DNA from: an uncultured Clostridia bacterium
GTDB taxonomy: Bacteria; Bacillota; Clostridia; Oscillospirales; Ruminococcaceae
NCBI GenBank assembly: GCA_944388825.1
Contig: CALXKG010000164.1
Span: 1 to 16,070 of the forward strand
DNA: 16,070 bases
Reading direction: 5' to 3'
Made by a program: the position numbers and the translations under genes. Positions 7,236 through 13,966 of this stretch are shown here, piece by piece. Below the pieces are notes generated by a model that was not told the origin of the DNA, ran no database searches, and saw only the letters and a list, made by a program, of their open reading frames with translations. Within the stretch, counting starts at the first letter, position 1, and each line of letters starts with the position of its first letter.

Positions 7236-8504
7236 ATGGCAAAAAAAGCTGCAAACGATAAAACCGCCCAGATCCCCGGCACCCGCGAAGAGCGGCAGAA
7301 GGCCCTCGACGAGGTCATCGCCCAGGTCGAAAAGGCTTACGGCCCGGGCTCGCTGATGCGGCTGGGGCAGAACAAGACGATGAACGTCGACGTCATCCCG
7401 ACCGGTTCGCTGTCGCTGGACATCGCCCTCGGGGTCGGCGGCATCCCGAAGGGGCGGATCGTCGAGATCTACGGGCCGGAATCTTCCGGTAAGACGACGG
7501 TCGCCCTCCAGATGGTCGCCCAGGCCCAGAAGGCGGGCGGCGAGGCGGCCTTTATCGACGTCGAGCACGCCCTCGACCCCACCTACGCCAAAGCCCTCGG
7601 CGTCGACATCGACTCGCTCCTGGTTTCCCAGCCCTCCACCGGCGAGGAAGCCCTCGAGATCACCGAGGCGCTGGTCCGCTCCAACGCCCTCTCGATCGTC
7701 GTCATCGACTCGGTCGCCGCGATGGCCACCAAAGCCGAGATCGAAGGGGACATGGGGGACAGCCACGTCGGCCTGCAGGCCCGGCTGATGAGCCAGGCGA
7801 TGCGCAAGCTGACCGGCATCATCGGCAAGACCAACTGCGTCGCGATCTTCATCAACCAGATCCGTGAAAAGATCGGCGTCATGTTCGGCAACCCCGAGAC
7901 GACGACCGGCGGCCGGGCGCTCAAGTACTTCGCGACCATCCGCATCGATGTCCGCAAGGGGGAGGCCATCAAGGACGGCAACGACTTTGTCGGCAACGTC
8001 ACCCGCTGCAAGGTGGTCAAGAACAAGGTCGCCCCGCCCTTTAAGGAATGCTCGTTCGACCTCCTGTTCGGCGAAGGCACCTCCCGCGAGGGGGAACTGA
8101 TCGACCTCGGCGCGGCGCTTGGCGTCGTCGTCAAGTCCGGTTCCTGGTTCAGCTTTAAGGGCGACCGGATCGGCCAGGGCAAGGAGCGGGTCCGCGCTTT
8201 CCTCAAAGCCCACCCGGAGGTGGCGGACGAGATCGAGCAGCTGATCCGCGCGAATATGGACCGCTACGCCTTCACCCCCGCCTCCAAGGGCAAGCAGGCC
8301 ACCATCAGCATCCGGGGCGGCATCCTCACCTGGAACGGGGCCGAGTTCGTCCGGGAGGGCGGGGAGGAGACGGCCGCCGCACAGCCCGCCCCCGCCGCCG
8401 GCGACGACGACGTCACCTATTCGCTGCCGGAGGACGCCCCCGCCGACACCGACATCACCGACTTTGACCTCGACGTCGAAGCCGACCTGGACGACTTCTC
8501 GTGA
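7236..8504 (+). CDS. recA: Recombinase RecA with extended acidic tail
   Basis: RecA forms filaments on single-stranded DNA, drives strand exchange and triggers LexA self-cleavage. The core is canonical: Walker A GPESSGKTT at residues 80-88, VVIDSVAAM (Walker B), the L1/L2 region with EIEGDMGDSHVGLQARLMSQA, FINQIREKIGVMFGNPETTTGG, and KVVKNKVAPPF. The core ends near residue 343 (LIRANMDRYAF). About 79 further residues follow, so the protein has 422 residues against about 350 in the family. This tail has a strand-like part (QATISIRGGILTWNG) and a very acidic end, with 14 Asp/Glu and no Lys/Arg in the last 34 residues. The ATG at 7236 has AAAGGA 10 bases upstream and gives the normal MAKK start. 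In-frame ATG 7185, with GGAG 6 bases upstream, would add 17 residues. The stop overlaps recX. Confidence 0.97.
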   Translation: MAKKAANDKTAQIPGTREERQKALDEVIAQVEKAYGPGSLMRLGQNKTMNVDVIPTGSLSLDIALGVGGIPKGRIVEIYGPESSGKTTVALQMVAQAQKAGGEAAFIDVEHALDPTYAKALGVDIDSLLVSQPSTGEEALEITEALVRSNALSIVVIDSVAAMATKAEIEGDMGDSHVGLQARLMSQAMRKLTGIIGKTNCVAIFINQIREKIGVMFGNPETTTGGRALKYFATIRIDVRKGEAIKDGNDFVGNVTRCKVVKNKVAPPFKECSFDLLFGEGTSREGELIDLGAALGVVVKSGSWFSFKGDRIGQGKERVRAFLKAHPEVADEIEQLIRANMDRYAFTPASKGKQATISIRGGILTWNGAEFVREGGEETAAAQPAPAAGDDDVTYSLPEDAPADTDITDFDLDVEADLDDFS

Positions 8505-9199
8505 CCATCACCGGCATCTCCCGCTATGGGGAGCCGTCCGCCCATAAGCGCCCCCGCTATAAGATCGAGGTGGACGGGGCATACTGGTACATCCTCGCGG
8601 AAGAACTGGTCGCCCGCTTCCGCCTCCGCAAAGGGATGGAGGTGGACGAGGCGTTCCTTCAGAAGCTGCGGGATGCGGCCGATTACCGCAAGGCCCGGGA
8701 GCGCGCCTTTTACCTTCTGGAAGAGCGGGAGCACACCAAAGACGAGCTGGCCCGCAAGCTGGCCCGCCATGCCGGGTGGGAGACCGCCCGGAAGGTCGTG
8801 GACGAGATGGAGGCGCTGGGGCTTATCCGGGAAGGAGCCTACGCCGGCCGCTATGCCCGGTATTTAAGCGATTCCCGCCACTTCGGCCGGCGCCGGATCG
8901 TCCAGGAGATGATGAAAAAAGGCTTTGCCCGGGAGGACATCGACGGGGCGCTGGAGGAGATCGAGTCCGATGAAGACGCCCTTACCGCCCTTGCGGTGAA
9001 AAAGTACGGCCGCGCCCTCCGGGTCGAACTGGAAGCGGGGGAAGAGGCGGAAATGTCCGGCTTTAACCGCGGCGGCTTTACCAAAGCCGAAAACCGCGCG
9101 ATCCAGGGGCTGATGCGGCTGGGCCACGGCTTTTCGGAGGCCCGCGCCGCCGTCCTGGCGGCGGAGGAGGCCATCCGGGAAGAGATGGAAGAGGAATAA
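8501..9199 (+). CDS. recX: RecA modulator RecX
   Basis: RecX binds RecA filaments and modulates their growth. The 232-residue product has the repeated three-helix units of the family: AFYLLEEREHTKDELARKL, VVDEMEALGLIREGAYAGRY with SRHFGRRRIVQEMMKKG, and a third, more divergent C-terminal unit ending AAEEAIREEMEEE. An N-terminal beta-rich lead (YKIEVDGAYWYILAEEL) precedes them, as in longer Firmicutes RecX proteins. It starts with GTG at 8501, sharing four bases with the recA stop (GTGA), and has no strong ribosome binding site of its own. Its translation is thus probably coupled to recA, keeping RecX output tied to RecA. Confidence 0.93.
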   Translation: MTITGISRYGEPSAHKRPRYKIEVDGAYWYILAEELVARFRLRKGMEVDEAFLQKLRDAADYRKARERAFYLLEEREHTKDELARKLARHAGWETARKVVDEMEALGLIREGAYAGRYARYLSDSRHFGRRRIVQEMMKKGFAREDIDGALEEIESDEDALTALAVKKYGRALRVELEAGEEAEMSGFNRGGFTKAENRAIQGLMRLGHGFSEARAAVLAAEEAIREEMEEE

Positions 9200-9225
9200 A
9201 CGGCGTATTTCCCTGTTTGGCTTCT

Positions 9226-9251
9226 CTTTCCTCCGGATAGGAAAGTATAAA
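9226..9251 (+). promoter_or_regulatory. Dyad next to a -10-like box upstream of rimO
   Basis: A perfect 7-bp inverted repeat, CTTTCCT (9226-9232) and AGGAAAG (9239-9245) around CCGGAT, directly abuts TATAAA (9246-9251). No good -35 box sits at normal spacing (9223-9228 is TCTCTT), so this may be an activator- or repressor-dependent promoter. It lies in the 81-base recX-rimO gap, where no terminator was found. Confidence 0.45.
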
Positions 9252-9280
9252 CGATCCAGTAAGATAAGGAGTATTCATAT

Positions 9281-10657
9281 ATGTCTGAAAAACCCATCAA
9301 AGTCGGCCTTGTCAACCTTGGCTGCCCGAAGAACCAGGTAGACGCCGAGATCATGCTGGACAAGCTGGCCGCCGCCGGCTTCCAGCTGGAGACCGAGCCG
9401 GGGCTGGCCGACGTCGTCATCATCAACACCTGCGGCTTTATCACCAACGCCAAAGAGGAAGCGATCGAGAACATCGACGAGTTTCTGACCCTCAAAAAAG
9501 AGGGCCGGATCAAAAAGGTCGTCATCACCGGCTGCCTGGCCGAGCGGTACCTGGACGATATCGCCGAGAATATGCCGGAGGCGGACGTCATCGCCGGCAT
9601 CGGCTGCAACGGCGACATCGTCGGGATGGTGCAGGCGGCGCTCGCGGGGGAAGTGATCCGCCGCAAAGCCCCCAAGGATCAGCTCCCCCTCGAAGGCGGG
9701 CGGCAGCTGTACTCCCTCCCGTTTTTCGCCTACCTCAAAATCGCCGAAGGGTGCGACAACTGCTGCGCCTACTGCGCGATCCCCGCGATCCGCGGCCGCT
9801 TCCGTTCCCGCCCGATCGAAAACATCGTCGCCGAAGCGAAGGAGCTGGCGGCGAAGGGCGTCACCGAGCTGGTCGTCGTCGCCCAGGACACCACCCGCTA
9901 CGGTCTTGACCTGTACGGCGAATACAGGCTGGCGGCGCTTTTAAAGGAGCTTGTCAAAATCGACGGCATCCGCTGGATCCGCACCCTTTACGCCTACCCC
10001 GAGAAGATCACCGACGAGCTGATCGACGTGATCGCGTCGGAGGAAAAGCTGGTCAAATACCTTGATATCCCGATGCAGCACTGCGACCCGGATATCCTCC
10101 GGGCGATGAACCGCCCCGGTTCCGGCAAGGAATATAAGGCCCTTATCCGCAAGATCCGCGAAAAGATCCCGGGCGTCGTCCTGCGCACCTCGCTGATCGC
10201 CGGTTTCCCGGGCGAGACGAAGGACCAGTTTAAGAAGCTGGCCCAGTTTGTCCGGGATATCCGGTTCGACCATGTCGGCTGCTTCCCCTATTCCGAGGAG
10301 GAGGGGACAAAGGCCGCCGCGATGGAAAACCAGGTCGACCCGGAGGAACGGGTCCGCCGGGCGGAGATCATCGAGCAGGAGCAGGACAACATCACGGTCG
10401 CGAAGGCCGAAAAACGGCTGGGCTCGGTCGTCACGGTGGTCGTCGAGGGCTGGGACAAGTACGCCGAATGCTACTACGGCCGCAGCGCCGCCGAAGCCCC
10501 CGAGATCGACGGCAAGATCTTCTTCACCTCCCGCCGCCGCCCCTATATGGGCGAGTACCTGCGGGTCCGCCTAACCGACATGATGGACATCGACCTGCTG
10601 GGCGAGAACGCCGAGGATCCCGAGGCGGAGGGCCTTGCCGGGGAAACGGAGGCGTAA
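9281..10657 (+). CDS. rimO: Ribosomal protein S12 methylthiotransferase RimO
   Basis: RimO is a radical-SAM enzyme that adds a methylthio group to an Asp of ribosomal protein S12. The 458-residue protein shows the N-terminal MTTase domain with its three cluster cysteines Cys15 (NLGCPKNQVD), Cys51 (INTCGF) and Cys85 (TGCLAERY). The radical-SAM CxxxCxxC follows at Cys158, Cys162 and Cys165, then IPAIRGRFRSRP, YLDIPMQHCDPDILRAMNRPG, and RTSLIAGFPGET. A C-terminal TRAM domain (from about residue 375) is followed by a short acidic extension. NLGCPKN and the S12-type core point to RimO rather than the tRNA enzyme MiaB. AAGGAG at 9266-9271 lies 9 bases before the ATG. pgsA starts 3 bases after the stop. 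Confidence 0.95.
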   Translation: MSEKPIKVGLVNLGCPKNQVDAEIMLDKLAAAGFQLETEPGLADVVIINTCGFITNAKEEAIENIDEFLTLKKEGRIKKVVITGCLAERYLDDIAENMPEADVIAGIGCNGDIVGMVQAALAGEVIRRKAPKDQLPLEGGRQLYSLPFFAYLKIAEGCDNCCAYCAIPAIRGRFRSRPIENIVAEAKELAAKGVTELVVVAQDTTRYGLDLYGEYRLAALLKELVKIDGIRWIRTLYAYPEKITDELIDVIASEEKLVKYLDIPMQHCDPDILRAMNRPGSGKEYKALIRKIREKIPGVVLRTSLIAGFPGETKDQFKKLAQFVRDIRFDHVGCFPYSEEEGTKAAAMENQVDPEERVRRAEIIEQEQDNITVAKAEKRLGSVVTVVVEGWDKYAECYYGRSAAEAPEIDGKIFFTSRRRPYMGEYLRVRLTDMMDIDLLGENAEDPEAEGLAGETEA

Positions 10658-10660
10658 AGC

Positions 10661-11227
10661 ATGAACCTGCCCAACAAACTGACCCTTTTGCGGGTCATCC
10701 TGGTGCCTGTTTTCCTCGTCTTCCTCCTGGTAGACGGGATCCCCTTCCACGGCCTCTGGGCGCTTCTCGTCTTCGCCGCGGCGTCGGTCACCGACGCCCT
10801 TGACGGGCATATCGCCCGCAGCCGGAACCTGATCACCGACTTTGGCAAATTCCTCGACCCGGTCGCCGACAAGGTGCTGGTCTTTGCGGCGCTGATCGCC
10901 TTTATCGAGCTGGGGCTGGCCTCGTCGGCCGCCGTCGTCATCATGATGGCTAGGGAGTTCCTCGTCAGCTCGATGCGGATGGTCGCCGCCAGCAAGGGAA
11001 AGGTCATCGCCGCCGGCAAGTCCGGCAAGGTCAAGACGGCGGTGACGATGGTCTCGATCGTCGTCGTCCTCCTGCTCCTCGCCATTTCCGGCTTTGGCCT
11101 CCTGCCTGCCGCGCTGCCCCTTGCGCTGATCAGCAACATCCTCATCTGGGTCTGCGCCGCCCTCACCATCTACTCCGGCGCCGAATACCTCATCCAGAAC
11201 CGGGAGGTTTTCACCGGCTCGATGTAA
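10661..11227 (+). CDS. pgsA: CDP-diacylglycerol-glycerol-3-phosphate 3-phosphatidyltransferase
   Basis: PgsA makes phosphatidylglycerol phosphate from CDP-diacylglycerol and glycerol-3-phosphate in the membrane, the committed step to phosphatidylglycerol. The 188-residue protein has the full CDP-alcohol phosphotransferase motif, with Asp45, Asp48-Gly49, Ala52-Arg53, Gly62, Asp66 and Asp70 in DALDGHIAR and FGKFLDPVADK. Several hydrophobic helices follow, and the N-terminus MNLPNKLTLLRVILVPVF is typical for PgsA. GGAGG at 10648-10652 lies 8 bases before the ATG, within the end of rimO, showing an operon. rimO-pgsA near recA is a known arrangement in Firmicutes, although cinA, often between pgsA and recA, is not here. 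Confidence 0.93.
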   Translation: MNLPNKLTLLRVILVPVFLVFLLVDGIPFHGLWALLVFAAASVTDALDGHIARSRNLITDFGKFLDPVADKVLVFAALIAFIELGLASSAAVVIMMAREFLVSSMRMVAASKGKVIAAGKSGKVKTAVTMVSIVVVLLLLAISGFGLLPAALPLALISNILIWVCAALTIYSGAEYLIQNREVFTGSM

Positions 11228-11237
11228 AGGAGGAACC

Positions 11238-11612
11238 ATGGACTTCACCGAACTTTCCAAAATCGCCGAAAAACTGGCCTACCCCCGCGCCCTCTCGGAC
11301 AGCGCCGAGGCGGGGAGCGTCGCGGCGGCCATCCTGACCGATACAGGCAGCGTCTACACCGGCGTCTGCATCGACACCCCCTGCTCGATGGGCTTCTGCG
11401 CCGAGCACGCGGCGGCCGCCGCGATGGTGGCGGCGGGGGAGAGCCGGATCGTCAAACTGGTCGCCTGGGCGGAGGGGAGCGGCCCGGTGCCGCCCTGCGG
11501 ACGCTGCCGGGAACTTCTCTACCAGCTCAACCACGACAACCTCTCCTGCGAGATCCTGCTTCCGGACGGGGTGCGCACGCTGGAGGAGCTGCTCCCGTAC
11601 CGCTGGAACTAA
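11238..11612 (+). CDS. Cytidine deaminase-like zinc protein, divergent
   Basis: This 124-residue protein has the zinc-deaminase core: Cys54-Ala-Glu56 (FCAEHAAAA) and Pro86-Cys87-x-x-Cys90 (VPPCGRCREL), giving three Cys zinc ligands and a catalytic Glu, as in the small tetrameric CDA fold. The segment that holds ribose in true cytidine deaminases (N-x-E before the C-A-E motif) reads V-C-I-D here (GVCIDTPCSMGF), and the N-terminal family Phe/Asn pattern is not obvious. Overall it looks closer to the blasticidin-S-deaminase-like branch of the family, so the natural substrate may not be cytidine. AAAGGAGG (11226-11233) overlaps the pgsA stop and lies 4 bases before the ATG, so it belongs to the rimO-pgsA operon. 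Confidence 0.8.
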   Translation: MDFTELSKIAEKLAYPRALSDSAEAGSVAAAILTDTGSVYTGVCIDTPCSMGFCAEHAAAAAMVAAGESRIVKLVAWAEGSGPVPPCGRCRELLYQLNHDNLSCEILLPDGVRTLEELLPYRWN

Positions 11613-11665
11613 CCCCCGCTTTCCCGCATACACTGCTTTACAAAACGATTTACAGGAGGCGCGCC

Positions 11666-11728
11666 ATGCAGCTTTGGAACCAGCGCCGCCCGGTCAAGGC
11701 TTTCAAACCGGCGGTTTTCGGATGTTGA
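11666..11728 (+). CDS. Candidate cysteine leader peptide upstream of cysE
   Basis: A 20-codon frame begins MQLWNQRR and ends AVFGC. An excellent ribosome binding site (AGGAGG, 11654-11659) lies 6 bases before its ATG. The only Cys codon is the last one (TGT 11723-11725), directly before TGA. The stop is 44 bases before cysE, the first gene of a cysE-cysS pair for making cysteine and charging tRNA-Cys. The peptide is rich in basic residues and has no signal or domain. Leader peptides with cysteine codons are known for cysteine genes in other bacteria (mycobacteria), and this would be an analogous device. A chance frame with a chance ribosome binding site remains possible. Conservation has not been tested. 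Confidence 0.5.
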   Translation: MQLWNQRRPVKAFKPAVFGC

Positions 11729-11754
11729 CGGGCGAAGCAAGCCCATCCCCATCC
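11686..11754 (+). promoter_or_regulatory. Alternative RNA hairpins in the cysE leader
   Basis: Hairpin A pairs CCGCC+GGT (11686-11690, 11692-11694) with ACC+GGCGG (11707-11714) and is followed by TTTT (11715-11718). Hairpin B pairs GGATG (11720-11724) with CATCC (11750-11754) and GGGC (11730-11733) with GCCC (11741-11744), and it includes the Cys codon of the leader frame. A competing pairing, CGCCC-GTC (11687-11695, one bulge) with GACGGGCG (11727-11734), excludes A and the inner stem of B. Such exclusive pairing is what leader control needs, but energies were not computed. No T-box sequence was found. No clear promoter was seen between 11612 and 11666. Confidence 0.4.
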
Positions 11755-11772
11755 GACAGAAAGGAACCTGTT

Positions 11773-12441
11773 ATGCTAGACCGCCTGCGCGCCGATATCC
11801 GCGCCGTCAAGGAGCGTGACCCGGCGGCCCGGAACAGCCTGGAGATCCTGCTCCTCTATTCCGGCCTCCACGCGATCATGCTCCACCGGCCGGCCTATTG
11901 GCTTTACCATCACAAACACTTTTTCCTTGCCCGCTTCCTCTCCCAGTACGCCAAGTTCCGCACCGGCGTCGAGATCCACCCCGGCGCGAAGATCGGGACG
12001 GGGGTATTCATCGACCACGGCTGCGGCATCGTCATCGGCGAGACCGCCGAGGTGGGGGACGGCTGTACCCTCTACCAGGGGGTAACGCTGGGCGGCACCG
12101 GCAAGGACACCGGCAAGCGCCACCCGACGCTGGGGAGAAATGTCACCGTCGGCTCGGGGGCGAAGGTGCTCGGCCCCTTCCGGATCGGCGACAACTCCAA
12201 GATCGCCGCCGGCGCGGTCGTCCTCAAGGAGATCCCCCCCAATGCCACCGCTGTCGGCGTACCCGCCCGGGTCGTCAGGCTGGGCGGCGTCCGGGTCACC
12301 CAGGACCTCGACCAGATCCATATGCCCGACCCGGTCGGGATGGAATTCACCGCCCTCCAGAAACAGCTGGAAGCGCTGACCGAACGGGTCGGCCGGCTGG
12401 AAGAGGAAAACCGGCGGCTAAAAGGAATGAAAAATGAATAA
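11773..12441 (+). CDS. cysE: Serine O-acetyltransferase
   Basis: CysE acetylates L-serine with acetyl-CoA to O-acetylserine, the direct precursor of cysteine. The 222-residue protein is the short Gram-positive form: an N-terminal helical part, then a left-handed beta-helix of hexapeptide repeats (EIHPGAKIGTGVFIDHGCGIVIGETAEVGDG), the catalytic His82 in IDHGCG, and the acetyl-CoA loop LGGTGKDTGKRHP. Glu67 stands where Escherichia coli has Asp143, as is usual in this branch. The last 30 residues form a likely coiled coil (LQKQLEALTERVGRLEEENRRL), longer than usual and possibly for oligomerisation. AGAAAGGA (11758-11765) lies 7 bases before the ATG. The same frame is open further upstream but lacks a ribosome binding site there. 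The last codons (GMKNE) run into an AT-rich repeat. Confidence 0.95.
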   Translation: MLDRLRADIRAVKERDPAARNSLEILLLYSGLHAIMLHRPAYWLYHHKHFFLARFLSQYAKFRTGVEIHPGAKIGTGVFIDHGCGIVIGETAEVGDGCTLYQGVTLGGTGKDTGKRHPTLGRNVTVGSGAKVLGPFRIGDNSKIAAGAVVLKEIPPNATAVGVPARVVRLGGVRVTQDLDQIHMPDPVGMEFTALQKQLEALTERVGRLEEENRRLKGMKNE

Positions 12442-12488
12442 TGAATATTGAAGAATGAATAATGTTGGATTGAAACGCTGCGCGTTTC
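12433..12488 (+). repeat. AT-rich island with ATGAATA repeats and a hairpin
   Basis: Three copies of ATGAATA (12434-12440, 12441-12447, 12455-12461) lie within a stretch much richer in A+T than the surrounding genes. The first copy contains the cysE stop codon. A perfect 7-bp hairpin follows, GAAACGC (12472-12478) with GCGTTTC (12482-12488) and a 3-base loop, without a T run. Islands of this look recur between genes in many clostridia, so this may be a small dispersed element. It fills most of the 95-base cysE-cysS gap. Confidence 0.55.
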
Positions 12489-12503
12489 TCCATTTATCAT
12501 AAA

Positions 12504-12509
12504 TATAAT
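12504..12509 (+). promoter_or_regulatory. -10-like box before cysS
   Basis: A perfect TATAAT lies 27 bases before the cysS ATG, but no convincing -35 box is found 16-18 bases upstream (that space is the GCGTTTC arm of the hairpin). cysS may therefore have a weak promoter of its own in addition to readthrough from cysE. The cysS ribosome binding site AAAGGA is at 12520-12525. Confidence 0.4.
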
Positions 12510-12536
12510 GCAAAAACAGAAAGGACGCCATACCCT

Positions 12537-13937
12537 ATGAAGATATACAACACCATGTCCCGCCGGGAGGAAGATTTCACCCCGATCACCCCCGGCAAAG
12601 TCTCGATCTATGCCTGCGGGCCGACCGTCTACAACCTCATCCACCTGGGCAACGCCCGCCCGATCTGCGTCTTCGATACCCTCCGGCGGTACCTGACCTA
12701 CCGGGGGTACCAGGTGACTTTCGTCCAGAACTTTACCGACGTCGACGACAAGATCATCCGCAGGGCGAACGAAGAAGGGGTCGATTCCACCGTCATTTCC
12801 GAACGGTATATCGCCGAGTATAAGAAGGACGCGGCCGGTTTAAACGTCATGCCGGCCGACTGCCACCCCCAGGTCACCAAAATGATGCCGGAGATCGTCT
12901 CCTTTGTCCGGACGCTTGTCGATAAGGGCTACGCCTATGAAGCGGGCGGCGACGTCTACTACCGCACCCACGCCTTCCCGGAGTACGGCAAGCTCTCCCA
13001 CCAGCCGCTCGCCGATCTGGAGGCCGGCGCGCGGATCGAAGTGGGGGACGTGAAAGAGCATCCCGCCGACTTCGCCCTGTGGAAGGCCGCCAAGCCCGGC
13101 GAGCCCCATTGGCCCTCCCCCTGGTCGGAGGGGCGGCCCGGCTGGCATATCGAGTGCTCGACGATGGCAAAGAGTATCCTCGGCGATACGATCGACATCC
13201 ACTGCGGCGGCGAGGACCTGATCTTCCCCCACCATGAAAACGAGATCGCCCAGTCGGAGGCGGCAAACGGCAAGCCCTTCGCCCACTACTGGATGCACAA
13301 CGGCTTCATCACCGTCGATAAGGTGAAGATGAGCAAATCGCTCAACAACTTCTTTACCGTCCGGGACGTCGCCGGCGTCTACGGCTACGAGCCGATCCGC
13401 TATCTGATGCTCCAGTCCCACTACCGCAGCCCGATCAACTACTCCCCCGACGTCATGGCCCAGTGCGTCGCGTCGCTGGAGCGGCTGCACAACTGCAAGG
13501 ACGCCCTCGAGGCGGCGCTCCCCCACGCGGTCAGCGTCCCCTTCTCCGACGGGGATCAGGCGGCCCTTCAGGCCTACCGGGACCGTTTTAACGGTTATAT
13601 GGACGACGACCTCAACACCGCCGACGCCCTTTCGGTTATTTTCGAGCTGGCGCGGGAGATCAACACCGTCCTCAAGGAAAACCCGCTGCCGAAGGAAAAG
13701 CTGACGGCGATGAAAGAGCTGTTCGATACGCTGACCGGGGTCCTCGGCCTTGTCTACGGCAAAAAGGAAGAAGAAGGCATCCCGGCTGATGTGCAGGCGC
13801 TGGTCGAGAAGCGGGCCGCCGCCCGGAAGGCAAAGGATTTCGCCCTGGCCGACCAGCTGCGGGCCGAGATCGAAGCGCTGGGATATGAAGTCAAGGAAAC
13901 CAGGCAGGGGACCCAGGTCCGCAAACGCGCAGACTAA
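12537..13937 (+). CDS. cysS: Cysteinyl-tRNA synthetase
   Basis: CysS charges tRNA-Cys with cysteine using ATP. The 466-residue protein is full length for this class I synthetase. It has the zinc Cys in YACGPTVYN, the HIGH-type motif HLGN at 36-39, CSTMAKSILGDTIDIHCGGEDLIFPHHENE with the Cys, His and Glu residues typical of the active-site zinc, and KMSKS at 264-268 (VKMSKSLNNFF). A C-terminal helical tRNA-binding part ends KETRQGTQVRKR. AAAGGA lies 11 bases before the ATG, a rather long spacing. It follows cysE, the common cysE-cysS arrangement in Firmicutes, which links cysteine production to its use. No T-box leader was found before it. Confidence 0.97.
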   Translation: MKIYNTMSRREEDFTPITPGKVSIYACGPTVYNLIHLGNARPICVFDTLRRYLTYRGYQVTFVQNFTDVDDKIIRRANEEGVDSTVISERYIAEYKKDAAGLNVMPADCHPQVTKMMPEIVSFVRTLVDKGYAYEAGGDVYYRTHAFPEYGKLSHQPLADLEAGARIEVGDVKEHPADFALWKAAKPGEPHWPSPWSEGRPGWHIECSTMAKSILGDTIDIHCGGEDLIFPHHENEIAQSEAANGKPFAHYWMHNGFITVDKVKMSKSLNNFFTVRDVAGVYGYEPIRYLMLQSHYRSPINYSPDVMAQCVASLERLHNCKDALEAALPHAVSVPFSDGDQAALQAYRDRFNGYMDDDLNTADALSVIFELAREINTVLKENPLPKEKLTAMKELFDTLTGVLGLVYGKKEEEGIPADVQALVEKRAAARKAKDFALADQLRAEIEALGYEVKETRQGTQVRKRAD

Positions 13938-13966
13938 AAGCCGCCCGCCCAAAAGGGGGTATTTTG

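Noticed and set aside
11612..12537. T-box riboswitch for cysE or cysS
   Set aside because: No AGGGTGGNACCGCG-like T-box sequence or specifier-loop layout was found in either leader.
13938..13966. CCC/GGG hairpin between cysS and the kinase gene as a terminator
   Set aside because: The stem is only about three pairs and contains the kinase ribosome binding site; no T run of use follows.
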